The notes: generated from the sequence alone by a model not told the origin. Counted from the first letter of the stretch, positions 45,711 through 54,397 are shown. The stretch is 64,000 bases of DNA from Streptomyces galbus (GCF_005280195.1 NZ_SZPR01000015.1:1-64000), one strand, 5' to 3'. A program made the numbers and translations.

Positions 45711-46030
45711 GTCGGCATCATGCCGTTCTGGCCGGTTGGCGAGTTGGGGGGCGCCTTGCTTCTTCGGCGAGCTGGTCGAGCTGGATGATTCTTCGAGTGA
45801 TTTTTTGGTGATGCGTTCGGTGCCGTCGCAGATGGTGGTGATGGCGGCTTGGCGGATGAGGCGGGCGAGGCTTCCGATGCGGCCGGCGGTGCGCTGGTGG
45901 AGGTAGGTGGCGTGGCGGGGGAGGGTGCCGGGTGTGTGCTGGGTCAGGTCGAGGGCGTTCTCCATGTCGGTGATGAGGTCGGTGAAGGGCCGGCGGGCGC
46001 CGTGGCGGGCGGGGAGGGGGCCGTGCAGTC
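45711..46030 (-). pseudogene. C-terminal fragment of a TniB-like transposition ATPase
   Basis: The minus-strand frame reads MENALDLTQHTPGTLPRHA ... YLHQRTAGRIGSLARLIRQA ... DGTERITKKSLEE, the C-terminal lid region typical of TniB/AAA ATPases that deliver target DNA to Tn5053-like or actinobacterial transposons. Walker A and B parts are absent: the frame runs upstream only to about 46030, where it meets an unrelated sequence. So the 5' part of the gene has been lost by recombination. Confidence 0.65.
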
Positions 46031-46303
46031 GTCCTTGAGCCGCATCGTCAGTGTGACGTCAGCCCCTTGCGCGTGCACTATCGCGTTCGTGACCAGCTCG
46101 GAGACGGTAAGGCCGTCGGACTCGCCGGGAGCCGGGATCCGTGCCCGAACTACGCGCACTAGCGACCAAGTATCCGGGCACCGCCCTGAGCGGAATACTC
46201 GCAGTCGGCGCCCAGGTCTCGGAGCCCTGACCACTGGCCGATATCGGCTGCTGGAACTCGCAGTCCCGGCAGCCCGGGCGCGGCAGTACCGGCGTTCAAA
46301 CAC
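46031..46303 (-). pseudogene. Fragment of a RsbW-like histidine-kinase-type ATPase
   Basis: In a different minus-strand frame, WSLVRVVRARIPAPGESDG is followed by LTVSELVTNAIVHAQGADVT and LTMRLKDD, the N-box region of the HATPase_c_2 anti-sigma-like family common in Streptomyces. The C-terminal part (G boxes) is missing; the frame runs into the TniB fragment near 46030 and then into meaningless sequence. The first 40 residues look non-coding. This is a gene remnant fused end to end with the TniB remnant. Confidence 0.6.
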
Positions 46304-46428
46304 GTTTCGAGCATGTTTGAAACGCTGGTATCGCGCGCTCCCCGACGGTCATCATTCGTGTCGACCAGCCCCAGTCGAGGAGTTTCAGGCTGTGGCCTGC
46401 AGAACAAGCCGACACAAGGGGGACACAC

Positions 46429-46758
46429 ATGATTGGTCCGGCCCGCGAGAGGCCCGGGCGTGCCCGCATGACGGCGGTCGCCGTCGCTGTGTTCACAGCC
46501 GCCCTGGCGCTCCCGGCAAGCGCCACGGCTGCGGTGTCCGCACCGTCCTCTGCGGCTTTGGTCTGCTTCGTCAGCGGCGATGGTGTTCGCATCCACTCTC
46601 AGCCGAACACCTCCTCCACGGTGCTGGGGCTCGCCTATTCCGGTGACAACTGGGTCGAGCTCGCCGGCAGCACCAGTACCTACGCCCACGGCACGGACGC
46701 CCGTACCGGCGTGAGCGGCTTTATCACCTGGTCCTATCTGCGCAACTGCTACGAGTGA
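46429..46758 (+). CDS. Small secreted SH3-like protein
   Basis: A 109-residue exported protein: signal peptide about 1-35 (MTAVAVAVFTAALALPASAT within it), then a bacterial SH3-like fold with GVRIHSQPNTSSTVLGLAYS and WVELAGSTSTYA, two cysteines (LVCFVS and RNCYE) that may bridge the ends. SH3b domains bind cell-wall peptidoglycan or metals. ATG 46429 follows AAGGGGGA. It begins a run of three exported-protein genes in the same direction (31 and 27 bp gaps). Confidence 0.82.
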   Translation: MIGPARERPGRARMTAVAVAVFTAALALPASATAAVSAPSSAALVCFVSGDGVRIHSQPNTSSTVLGLAYSGDNWVELAGSTSTYAHGTDARTGVSGFITWSYLRNCYE

Positions 46759-46789
46759 GAGCCGGTGGCGAGACGAAGGCGACGCTGAC

Positions 46790-47725
46790 GTGAACCACAG
46801 GCAGGCACGAACGCGGCAGATACCGGCCGCAACAACCGCGGCGGCTGCGGCGGCTGTCCTTTTGGCTGGCTGCAGCGGCAACCAGCCACCGTCGTCGGCA
46901 GCACCGTTTGTGGCCACCCGCAACGAGCGCCCTTTGAGTGATGCACAGTTGCTGCAGATCTCGGACGCTCAGCAGGTTCTGTTGCGTAGGTGCATGAACC
47001 GTAACGGCTTCGCGTACTGGCAAGCGCAGCGCGAGAGTCTTGAGGAGAGCCGCACGGCGGGATACGTGTCGGACGACGTCGATTGGGCGCGTAAACACGG
47101 ATATGGCAGTCAGATCACCGCGAAGGACGATCGTCAGCGGCGTCACAACCCCAACATCGCCTACCACGCGAGCCTTTCCGCGGCCCAGCGCAGAAAGTAC
47201 GACGCGGCTATGGATGGCGGCCTCGACGCCCCTGTCATCACGGCTGAGCTTCCCCGCGGTGGGACGGTCAAGAAGCGGGAAGGGGGGTGTGTGGCCGAGT
47301 CGGAAAAGCAACTGTATGGGGATGTACGCGGCTGGTTCCGCGCCGACAAGGTGGCAGGCAGCCTCCAGGCCCTCTACGTCCCCAAGATCATGGCCGACAC
47401 AAAGTTCACCACAGCGCTGAGTGCCTGGTCGCAGTGCATGGACCGGGCTGGCCATCCCTTCACGAATCCAGGGGCTGCCCGACAGGCCGCTGCACAGCAG
47501 TCATTGCAGATGGGCGCAGCCCGGGCGTTCCGGGCGGAACGCGACCTCGCGGTGGCCGACGCCACCTGCGCACGAAATACCTCGCTCAGAGCGATCGGCA
47601 AGGAACGCGAGAACCACTACATCAAAGAACTGCCCTCCGCCTACCGGCGGGCCCTGAACCTCAGCCGTGCATTCCAGCACCGGGCGCTGCAACGCGCTGC
47701 CGCACTCGCATCCCCTCGAACCTGA
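46790..47725 (+). CDS. Lipoprotein, 311 aa
   Basis: From GTG 46790: signal sequence and lipobox LAGC (Cys28), then a mostly helical outer-surface protein with paired cysteines (RRCMNRNGFAYW, GGCVAESEKQL, WSQCMDRAGHPF, ATCARNTSL). The recurrent W-x-x-C-M pattern is seen in many Streptomyces lipoproteins of unknown role (C-M-x-x-x-G repeat), presumably disulphide-linked helices. It lies between two other exported-protein genes and probably shares their transcript. Ribosome site weak (GAAGGCGACG). Confidence 0.8.
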   Translation: MNHRQARTRQIPAATTAAAAAAVLLAGCSGNQPPSSAAPFVATRNERPLSDAQLLQISDAQQVLLRRCMNRNGFAYWQAQRESLEESRTAGYVSDDVDWARKHGYGSQITAKDDRQRRHNPNIAYHASLSAAQRRKYDAAMDGGLDAPVITAELPRGGTVKKREGGCVAESEKQLYGDVRGWFRADKVAGSLQALYVPKIMADTKFTTALSAWSQCMDRAGHPFTNPGAARQAAAQQSLQMGAARAFRAERDLAVADATCARNTSLRAIGKERENHYIKELPSAYRRALNLSRAFQHRALQRAAALASPRT

Positions 47726-47752
47726 ACCGTAGTCACCAGCAAGGAGTACAAC

Positions 47753-48220
47753 ATGCCTCGAATACGCGCACTCATCGCGACCGCCGGTCTCGTTCTGTGC
47801 AGCCTGCTCACCTCGCCTTCTCCCGCACACGCCTCCACGCAAGGCGACAACTGCAACGCCAAATGGCCCGGACGCAACGGAAGCATGCACGCCTGGGACT
47901 GGACCGACTGCACCGGCACCTACCTCGGCGGAACCACCGGAAACGACCTCAACTGGGGCGACGGCGTCGGCGCGTTCACCAACGCGAGCAACCGGGCCAG
48001 GTCCGTCATGAACGCGGGCTTCTTCGGCGGCAGGGACGTCGTCGCCTTCTACTTCCTTCCCGGCGGCGACGGCTCCTACGGCTGCCTCGCACCCGGCGAG
48101 CTGTACGCGGACTACCTGGGCGACAATACCTTCACCAACGGTGCAAGCATGGACAGAAACATCATGGCCAGCCAGTGGGTGACAGCTTCCGCCTGCGCCG
48201 GCAATAGCTGGATCACCTGA
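47753..48220 (+). CDS. Secreted Gly/Asn/Cys-containing protein
   Basis: A 155-residue exported protein: signal peptide about 1-28 (LVLCSLLTSPSPAHA), mature part with DNCNAKWPGRNGSMHAWDWT, DCTGTYLGGT, GSYGCLAPGEL and SACAGNSWIT: two or more disulphides are possible. It resembles the small secreted peptidase-inhibitor-like proteins common in Streptomyces, though this assignment is only by style. ATG 47753 follows CAAGGAG. A hairpin follows at 48250, where IS debris begins. Confidence 0.75.
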   Translation: MPRIRALIATAGLVLCSLLTSPSPAHASTQGDNCNAKWPGRNGSMHAWDWTDCTGTYLGGTTGNDLNWGDGVGAFTNASNRARSVMNAGFFGGRDVVAFYFLPGGDGSYGCLAPGELYADYLGDNTFTNGASMDRNIMASQWVTASACAGNSWIT

Positions 48221-48249
48221 GCCTGACCTCTAGCGGTTGACATGGTCAT

Positions 48250-48273
48250 GCGGTCACTCTGTGGAGTGATCGC
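48250..48273. terminator. Hairpin after the secreted-protein genes
   Basis: gcg-g-tcactc (48250-48259) pairs with gagtga-t-cgc (48264-48273) across a tgtg loop, including one G-T pair. It lies 30 bp after the last exported-protein stop. TTGACA at 48237-48242 precedes it. Confidence 0.5.
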
Positions 48274-48367
48274 AGGGCATGAAGGCGGAGCAGGAGCCCG
48301 CCCGAAGCCACCGCACCGGCTTCCTGGGCCGTGCAGCGTATGCCGTGTACGACTCCCTCGGCCCCTG

Positions 48368-48890
48368 GGCAGCGTCTTGTCGGGCATGTCTGTAGCCAGA
48401 TGGATGTGCTGGCCAGGGTGATGGCGGCGAGGTAGCGGTCGGGCTGTTTGTCATAGCGGATGGCGATGTCGCGCCATTGCTTGAGGCGGTGAAAGCAGCG
48501 TTCGACGACGTTGCGGCGGCGGTAGGCGGTCCGGTCGAGCCGCAGGGCCGTTCGCGGCCTCTGCGTCGGCCTGCGAGTTAGTCGATGCGTTCGGGGATGG
48601 TGGCCTTGATGCCGCGTCTGCGCAGGTAGGCGCGGAAGGTGCGGGCCGAGTAGCCCTTGTCGGTCACCACCCGCTCCGGCCGGACGCGGGGGCGTCCCGG
48701 TCCGGGCCGGATGACGCGGATCTTGTCGATGACTGCTTCGGCCTGGGTGCAGTCGTTGCGGGTGCCGGGCGTGAGTGTGAAGGGCGGCGGTCGGCCCCGC
48801 CCGTTGCAGGCCGGTGGATCCGCCGGAGGCGTTGCAGTCCAGCACCGCCGATGTGATGCAGGTCACCTTTTGGTTGCTTCGGGTAGGGCG
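48368..48890 (-). mobile_element. IS5-family transposase remnant (copy 1, minus)
   Basis: Reading from right to left: GTRNDCTQAEAVIDKIRV, then RPERVVTDKGYSARTFRAYL and RRGIKATIPERID, then a stop codon; in a shifted frame YRRRNVVERCFHRLKQWRDI and AIRYDKQPDRYLAAITLAST continue. These are the DDE catalytic core and C-terminus of an IS5-type transposase, split by one stop and one frameshift and lacking the N-terminal half. The outer end has ggcagcgtcttgtc (48368-48381), also present inverted at the end of copy 2, so it marks the ancestral element end. Confidence 0.88.
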
Positions 48891-48899
48891 TGAGCAATC

Positions 48900-49610
48900 A
48901 TGATCGGAATGAAAGCTCGTTTCTTTAGCATCGAAGAGCTGGTCGAAGCCCCATCCGTGGCGGTCGTAGTCGACGTCATGCGTGCTTTCACCGTGGCTGC
49001 CTGGGCCTTTGCCCAGGGGGCGCAAAAGATCGTTCTTGCTGAGTCGCTGGACGAAGCCCTGGCGCTCAAGGATCGCCACCCGGATTGGGTGGCGCTCAAA
49101 GATGGTCCGCCCGCGTCCGGGTTCGACGCCCTCAATTCGCCGGGCCTGCTGCAGACTGTTGACCTCGGTGGACGGACCGTTGTGCAGAAGACCACGGCGG
49201 GGACGGTCGGCGCCCTTGCGGTCAAGGAGGCGTCGCTGGTGCTGTGCGCCAGCTTCGTGGTGGCGGAGGCAACGGCCCGGCTCTTGCGGCTACGTGAGTG
49301 CGACAGTGTCACGTTCGTGGTCACTGGCGAGGGTGGGCAAGCCGATGAAGATCTGGCGTGCGCTCAATACATCGCTCGGAGAGCCACCGAGGCGAGGACG
49401 GATGCAGATGAGTTCCTCCGCCGCGCCGCCGAGTCGCGCGCCGCCGCCGAGTTGGCGGAGGGGGTGCGTCAAGGAGTTCATCCTGATGACGTCGCACTCT
49501 GTCTTGAGCTCGACCGGTTTTCGTTTGCCGTGGTGGCGGCCATGGAAGACTCGCTCATGGTCCTGCGTTCGTGCGCGGTGCCTTCGCTGACCGGCGACGC
49601 GCCGATCTGA
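48900..49610 (+). CDS. comB: 2-phosphosulfolactate phosphatase (ComB) homologue
   Basis: A 236-residue protein of the ComB family. Marks: VAVVVDVMRAFTVAAWAF (with the Asp-containing DVxRAxT motif), LKDGPPASGFDALNSP, VVQKTTAGTVGAL, and FVVTGEGGQADEDLACAQYI. ComB removes phosphate from 2-phosphosulfolactate in coenzyme M synthesis; in bacteria without coenzyme M, homologues may serve sulfolactate metabolism or another phosphatase task. ATG 48900 or 48909. The gene lies exactly between two inverted IS5-family remnants, 9 and 6 bp from their edges, and was probably carried in with them. Confidence 0.88.
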   Translation: MIGMKARFFSIEELVEAPSVAVVVDVMRAFTVAAWAFAQGAQKIVLAESLDEALALKDRHPDWVALKDGPPASGFDALNSPGLLQTVDLGGRTVVQKTTAGTVGALAVKEASLVLCASFVVAEATARLLRLRECDSVTFVVTGEGGQADEDLACAQYIARRATEARTDADEFLRRAAESRAAAELAEGVRQGVHPDDVALCLELDRFSFAVVAAMEDSLMVLRSCAVPSLTGDAPI

Positions 49611-49616
49611 TCGTGC

Positions 49617-50180
49617 GGGCCCAGCAACGCGCCGCCGCCAAAGGGGGCTCGAGGAACGCGGGTTCGGACGCTCCCGCGGCGGGCTGAAGGGCAAGATGCA
49701 CCTGGCCGGTGACGGGCGGGATCGGCCGCTGTCCTTCACGGTCACGGCCGGCACCCGTATCGACTGCATCCAGGCCGAGACGGTCATCGTCAAGATCCGG
49801 GTGGCGGGTGGCGGGTGGCGGGTGGCGGGTGGCGGGTGGCGGGTGCCGGGCCGGAACGGCCCCGTGTTCGGCCGGAGCGGGTGGTGGCCGACAGGGGCTA
49901 CTCGGCCCGTTCCTTCTGCGCCTGCCTGGGCAGACGCGGCATCAAGGCGATCATTCCCGAACGCGTCGACCAGCTCGCGGGCCGACGCCGGCGCCGTGAA
50001 CGTGCGGCTTCGACCGGGCCGTCTACCCCCGCCGCAACGTCGTCGAGCGCTGCTTTAACCGCCGCAGGCAGTGGCGTGGCATCGCCACCCGCTACGACAA
50101 ACAGCCCGACCGCTACCTCGCCGCCATCACCCTGGCCAGCACACTCATCTGGCTCCAGGCGTGAGCGACAAGACGCTGCC
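49617..50180 (+). mobile_element. IS5-family transposase remnant (copy 2, plus)
   Basis: The plus-strand copy of the same transposase, in pieces across frames: VRAQQRAAAKGG, GRSRGGLKGKMHLAGDG, LSFTVTAGTRIDCIQAETVI, RPERVVADRGYSARSFCACL, then NVVERCFNRRRQWRGIATRY and DKQPDRYLAAITLASTLIWL. At least two frameshifts and a 7-bp minisatellite (49800-49849) disrupt it. It ends at gacaagacgctgcc (50167-50180), inverted relative to the end of copy 1. Confidence 0.88.
49800..49849. repeat. 7-bp minisatellite inside IS remnant
   Basis: About seven copies of the unit gtggcgg lie within the transposase remnant, where the other copy reads VIRPGPGRPRV without repeats. The array was therefore gained in this copy after duplication. 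Confidence 0.85.
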
Positions 50181-50712
50181 TAGCACCGCGGTTGGGTGCG
50201 CAGTCCGTCGAGGACGAGCGCGAGCATCCGTGCTGCCCGGTCCTCTGGGCTGGATGCGGCGCGCCAGAGTGCGCCGGTGAGTAGGCCCTCTCGTCGCAGC
50301 CAGGCGGCATGTCTGTATCTGACGGGCGCTTCCGTGGAGTGTGCCAGTCGGGGCGGTGGCCCAGGCATGCGTGGTCATGCTCCGTGTGGCGCGGCCTGAA
50401 TGTCCTCAGTGCCTGGGCGTACGACCGGGGCCTGTGCCCCCGATGACGTGACATTGGTGAAGGACAGGGCCGTCGTCTCACGGGTCTCGTCCGACGGCGA
50501 GCGCTCGGCCTGGGATTCACCCTCTACTTCCAGGCGATCAGAGGTCCACTGGGGCGAGTGCTCCCTCGCTCGGCTTCTCCACGGGGCGGCAGCCGAGTGC
50601 GCGCACACCCTCTTCGGTGGGGGTGCCGCCGTCGACCGGATGAGCCAGGTCGGCTGCACGTGACGGGGCAAGCCGGCCAACCATGACTGCCCATCGCTGA
50701 CTGATTCTATTA
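50181..50712. other. Gap with a possible TetR C-terminal remnant
   Basis: No confident gene. On the minus strand (50180-50368) the frame ends RYRHAAWLRREGLLTGALW then RMLALVLDGLRTQP, resembling the last helices of a TetR-type regulator without its HTH. The plus strand near 50400-50663 is open but lacks a ribosome site and family sequence. AT content rises at the right end toward the operator at 50713. Confidence 0.4.
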
Positions 50713-50741
50713 GACAGAGGTGTGCTATGTTTGCCTCTGTC
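50713..50741 (+). promoter_or_regulatory. Operator upstream of the Tm-1 gene
   Basis: gacagagg (50713-50720) and cctctgtc (50734-50741) form a perfect 8-bp inverted repeat with a 13-bp centre in an AT-rich patch, about 60 bp before the Tm-1 start. This is a typical repressor or activator site for a GntR- or TetR-type protein. No regulator gene is directly adjacent; the PAS-LuxR protein at 62.2 kb and missing neighbours are candidates. Confidence 0.65.
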
Positions 50742-50802
50742 GCACTGAGAATGTAGAGGGTGGCGCTGCTCGATGTGGCTCGCCTGGGCCAAGGAGGAAT
50801 TG

Positions 50803-52011
50803 ATGGCTGCAGTCGTCGTGCTGGGGACCCTGGACACCAAGACGGAGGAACACTTCTTCCTCGCCGAGGAGATACGGCGACGCGGAGGCGACGTCATCGT
50901 CGTCGACGCGGGTATCGTCGGCGAGCCTCCCGAGGGGGTCGAGATCTCTCGTCACGAGGTTGCCGCCAGGGCAGGAACCTCACCCGAAGCCCTTGCCGCG
51001 GCGGGCAACCGCTCACATGCGGTGGCCGCCATGGGGCAGGGGGCCGGCGCGGTGCTCCAGGACCTCCACGCTGAAGGCAGGCTCGACGCCGTGATCACGC
51101 TCGGCGGAGGCAGTGGAACGACTCTTGCCGGCATCGCCATGAATGAACTGCCTGTCGGCGTGCCCAAGCTCGTGGTGTCCACCATTGCCGCGGGTGACAT
51201 GCGCCCCCATGTGCGTGGCACCGATCTCACCACCATGTATGCGGTACTGGACATCGCCGGCCTCAACCCCATCACCCGAAGGATCCTGCGTAACGCGGCC
51301 GGCGCGATCGTCGGCATGGCAGGCGTCGACGCGGAACCCGATACCGCCGACCGACCGCTCGTGGGCGCGACGATGTTCGGAGTGACCACCCAGGGAGTCC
51401 AAGCCGCGCGCAGGCGACTGGAGGAGAACGGCTATGAGGTCCTCGTCTTCCACGCCACAGGGTCCGGAGGCGAATCCCTCGAAACGTTGTTGCGGACCGG
51501 CTACCTGAAGGGAGTACTGGACCTTACGACCACGGAACTGGCCGACGATCTCGTCGGCGGTGTGATGTCCGCGGGCCCCGGCCGCCTCACAGCCGCCGCG
51601 GCTGCTGGTATACCGCAGGTGGTTTCCGTCGGTGCCCTGGACATGGTCAACCTCGGAAGCCCGAACACCATCGCCCCTGAATTCCGTGACCGCCGGCTCT
51701 ACTCGCACGCGACGACCATGACGCTGATGCGCACCACGGTCGAGGAATCCGCTGAACTCGGCAAGCGCATCGCCGAGCGCCTCAACACCTCCACAGGGCC
51801 GGTGGAAGTTTTCCTCCCCCTGCGGGGCATCTCGGCGATGGCGGTCCCCGGCGGCCCGTTCCACGACGCGGAGGCGGACGCGGCCCTCTTCGCCGCACTC
51901 AAGCAAAACCTGAACTCGGACGTCCCGATTGTCGAGATCGACACCGACATCAATGACGAGAAGTTCGGCACGGCTATGGCTGACCGACTGATCGCCATGT
52001 TGGCGGCGTAA
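50803..52011 (+). CDS. Tm-1-like ATP-binding protein (UPF0261)
   Basis: A 402-residue protein of the Tm-1-like family. N-terminal signature VVVLGTLDTKTEEHFFLAEE, the Gly-rich loop TLGGGSGTTLAGIAM, STIAAGDMRPHV, and MFGVTTQGVQAARRRLE starting the second domain; C-terminal LRGISAMAVPGGPFHDAEAD. The plant Tm-1 protein binds ATP and blocks a viral helicase, but the bacterial family has no proven role. It is commonly fused to or followed by a TIM-barrel PEP-hydrolase-like protein, as here 29 bp downstream. ATG 50803 follows AAGGAGG. Confidence 0.92.
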   Translation: MAAVVVLGTLDTKTEEHFFLAEEIRRRGGDVIVVDAGIVGEPPEGVEISRHEVAARAGTSPEALAAAGNRSHAVAAMGQGAGAVLQDLHAEGRLDAVITLGGGSGTTLAGIAMNELPVGVPKLVVSTIAAGDMRPHVRGTDLTTMYAVLDIAGLNPITRRILRNAAGAIVGMAGVDAEPDTADRPLVGATMFGVTTQGVQAARRRLEENGYEVLVFHATGSGGESLETLLRTGYLKGVLDLTTTELADDLVGGVMSAGPGRLTAAAAAGIPQVVSVGALDMVNLGSPNTIAPEFRDRRLYSHATTMTLMRTTVEESAELGKRIAERLNTSTGPVEVFLPLRGISAMAVPGGPFHDAEADAALFAALKQNLNSDVPIVEIDTDINDEKFGTAMADRLIAMLAA

Positions 52012-52040
52012 CAGCCCACCCGCGTACTCAAGGAGCAGTC

Positions 52041-52877
52041 ATGTCGAAGAATCAAATACTCCAGCAGTTCAAGGCGGAGACCAAGGCGGGGCGCCCACTC
52101 ATCGGTGCCGGAGCCGGAACCGGCCTGTCCGCCAAGACTGCGGAGAACGGCGGCGCTGATTTCCTCGTCGTCTACAACTCCGGTCGCTACCGCATGGCAG
52201 GCCGTGGCTCGCTCGCGGGGCTGCTCGCCTACGGTGACGCCAACGCGATCGTGCTGGAAATGGCCGGCGAAGTGATCCCCGTTGTCTCCCGCATCCCGGT
52301 GTTCGCCGGGGTCAATGGTACCGACCCGTTCCGCGGCATGCCCACCTTCCTCAAGCAGGTACAGGCCGCAGGCTACGTTGGTGTGCAGAACTTTCCCACC
52401 GTCGGTGCTTTCGATGGCATCATCCGAGAAAATCTCGAAAGCACCGGTATGGGTTACGACAAGGAGGTGGCCATGATGCGCGACGCCAACGCCCTCGGCC
52501 TGGTCACCGCCCCCTACGCCTTCACAGTTCCTGAGGCCGAAGCTATGGTCAAAGATGCCGAAGTCGACATCCTCGTCGCCCACATGGGTCTCACCAGCTC
52601 GGGTACGGTCGGTGCCTCTGCTGTTCTCCCTCTCGATGATGCCGTGTTCCGGATTCAGGAGATCGCGGACGCCGCCCGCCGGGCGGCAGGCAGCCGTCAC
52701 CTCATCGTGCTGGCACACGGCGGCCCCATCGCCACTCCGCAGGATTGGCAGTACGTCCTGAGCCGCGTCGACGGCATCGACGGCTTCCTCGGGGCTTCCA
52801 GCATGGAACGCCTTCCCGCGGAGAAGGCCATCACCGAGACCGTCGCCCGCTTCAAGACGGTCACGGCGGCCATCTAG
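52041..52877 (+). CDS. Phosphoenolpyruvate hydrolase-like TIM-barrel protein
   Basis: A 278-residue TIM-barrel protein of the PEP-hydrolase/Tm-1-associated family. Strands and loops: GRPLIGAGAGTGLSAKTAEN, GADFLVVYNSGRYRMAGRGS, IPVFAGVNGTDPF, VGVQNFPTVGAFDG, DILVAHMGLTSSGTVGASA, LIVLAHGGPIATPQD, DGFLGASSMERLP. The fold belongs to the PEP mutase-like or aldolase-like superfamily and should act on a small phosphorylated or carboxylated compound. Its product in this cluster is unknown. ATG 52041 follows AAGGAG; it is co-transcribed with the Tm-1 gene. Confidence 0.9.
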   Translation: MSKNQILQQFKAETKAGRPLIGAGAGTGLSAKTAENGGADFLVVYNSGRYRMAGRGSLAGLLAYGDANAIVLEMAGEVIPVVSRIPVFAGVNGTDPFRGMPTFLKQVQAAGYVGVQNFPTVGAFDGIIRENLESTGMGYDKEVAMMRDANALGLVTAPYAFTVPEAEAMVKDAEVDILVAHMGLTSSGTVGASAVLPLDDAVFRIQEIADAARRAAGSRHLIVLAHGGPIATPQDWQYVLSRVDGIDGFLGASSMERLPAEKAITETVARFKTVTAAI

Positions 52878-53223
52878 CGCCTGGGGACGGTGCGGTCGGC
52901 TTCCGCCGCACCGCCCGGAAGGCATCGACGGTTGCTGTGTGGGCCGCCAGCCGAAGGGCCGGCGCCGCCGCAGCCTGACGGAAGTAACCTTCAATGACAT
53001 ACCTCAAAGCCATTGACGTATGTTTGCCCATGGGAGACGCTTCAACAAGGCATGAGTCGAGACGCGCCCACATCGGTGGAAGAGGCTGGGCAGTCACCGG
53101 GTCTCCACGCAGCCGCACGCCACTCACCACTCCTGGCGCTGCTCGAAACCGAACTCCAGCCCATACGGACCACCCGGAACGCCGCGGAGCGATGTGTTGC
53201 CGCTTACCAGCAAGGAGACGACA
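52878..53223. other. Intergenic region before the MDR gene
   Basis: About 350 bp. It contains the inverted pair tcaatg (52991-52996) and cattga (53011-53016), with catac/gtatg pairs near it, in a slightly AT-rich patch that may be a promoter/operator. A plus-strand frame from 53052 (MSRDAPTSVEEAG ... RNAAERCVAAYQQGDD) looks weakly protein-like but runs through the next gene's start; it may be a remnant. Confidence 0.4.
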
Positions 53224-54225
53224 TTGATCTCGATACAGTTCAGCGAGTACGGCAGCCCGGCAGGGCTGTATCTGGCCGAGACCCCTCCGCAGAGCCTCGG
53301 CCCGAATCAAGTCCGAGTCGCCATCGAGGCGGCACCCCTCAACCCGTCGGACTTCCTACTGATAGAGGGGCACTACCCCTTCCGCCCCGCACTCCCTTCG
53401 CCGGCAGGCTCGGAGGGTGTGGGACGGGTCGTTGAAGTGGGCTCCGAGGTGACCTCCGTCGCGCTGGGCGAACGTGTCCTCGTGCTTCCCGCCGAGCAGC
53501 CGGGAACCTGGCAGGAGCAGGTCGTCGCCGACGAGCGCCTCGTGGTGCGCGTCTCCCTGGACAGCGATCCTCACCAACTCGCCACCGTGGGTATCAATGC
53601 GGCCACCGCCGTCCTCGTGCTCCGTTACGGCCGCGATCTGCCGGAAGGCACCTGGATCGCCCAGACCGCGGCAAACTCGGGCCTCGCTGACTTCATCAGA
53701 GCTCTTGCCCACAAGCAGGGGCTACGTGTCCTCGACGTGGTACGCCGAGCCGACGCCGCCGCGGCACTGCGCGAGACAGGGTCCGACGCCGTCGTCGTCA
53801 GTGACGAGGACTACGCGGCCAACGTGGCCGAAGCACTTGGCGACAGCAAGCTCCCGCTCGTCCTCGACGGCGTCGGCGGCCAGGCCGTGAACGATCTCGT
53901 CCCGTTCATGGCCAAGGAAGCCAACGTCGTCAGTTACGCGTTCCTGAGCGGTAGTCCGGTCGCCGTTCCGCCGGTACCCCACATCTTCAAGAACCTTCAC
54001 GTACACGGCTTCTGGCTGAACAACTGGCTCGACTCAGCGACCCGCGAGGAAATCGAGACCGTCTACAAGCAGATCGACGAACTGATCGCGGACGGCACGC
54101 TGTCCACGACGATCGAGGCAGCCTACCCCCTGGAGGAGTACGAGGAGGCGGTCCGGCATGCACGGCGGCCGGGCCGCAGCGGAAAGATCGTCTTCAGCCC
54201 GACCGGCGTCGGCGTTTCTCGGTGA
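53224..54225 (+). CDS. MDR-family 2-enoyl-thioester reductase-like enzyme
   Basis: A 333-residue medium-chain reductase. N-terminal part IQFSEYGSPAGLYLAET and APLNPSDFLLIEGHYPF, then LPSPAGSEGVGRVVEVGSEV; the cofactor region ATVGINAATAVLVLRYG and TWIAQTAANSGLADFIRALA; late VHGFWLNNWLD. The Asn-Pro-Ser-Asp and W.L.W patterns match trans-2-enoyl-CoA (mitochondrial-type Etr1) reductases, NADPH-dependent and zinc-free. Start TTG 53224 follows AAGGAG; the alternative ATG 53194 lies before the ribosome site. It belongs to the cluster leading to larA. Confidence 0.9.
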   Translation: MISIQFSEYGSPAGLYLAETPPQSLGPNQVRVAIEAAPLNPSDFLLIEGHYPFRPALPSPAGSEGVGRVVEVGSEVTSVALGERVLVLPAEQPGTWQEQVVADERLVVRVSLDSDPHQLATVGINAATAVLVLRYGRDLPEGTWIAQTAANSGLADFIRALAHKQGLRVLDVVRRADAAAALRETGSDAVVVSDEDYAANVAEALGDSKLPLVLDGVGGQAVNDLVPFMAKEANVVSYAFLSGSPVAVPPVPHIFKNLHVHGFWLNNWLDSATREEIETVYKQIDELIADGTLSTTIEAAYPLEEYEEAVRHARRPGRSGKIVFSPTGVGVSR

Positions 54226-54397
54226 AGGCTGCGACCGTCCGGTTGCCGGAACGCCCAACGCTCGCCACCGTGCACTGCGAGCGGTGAGCCCGTCCTCGTA
54301 CTGACATATCGGCGTGGCGTCGACGGCGGCCTTGCAGCCGGCGGGTCTGTTCACGCTCTAGCCCGCCGAGACTCCCGTTCCATCGAGAGGAAGTCCC

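Noticed and set aside
53052..53435. Possible small gene before the MDR gene (MSRDAPTSVEEAG)
   Set aside because: It overlaps the MDR gene by 200 bp, lacks a ribosome site and matches no family; a remnant is possible but not demonstrable.
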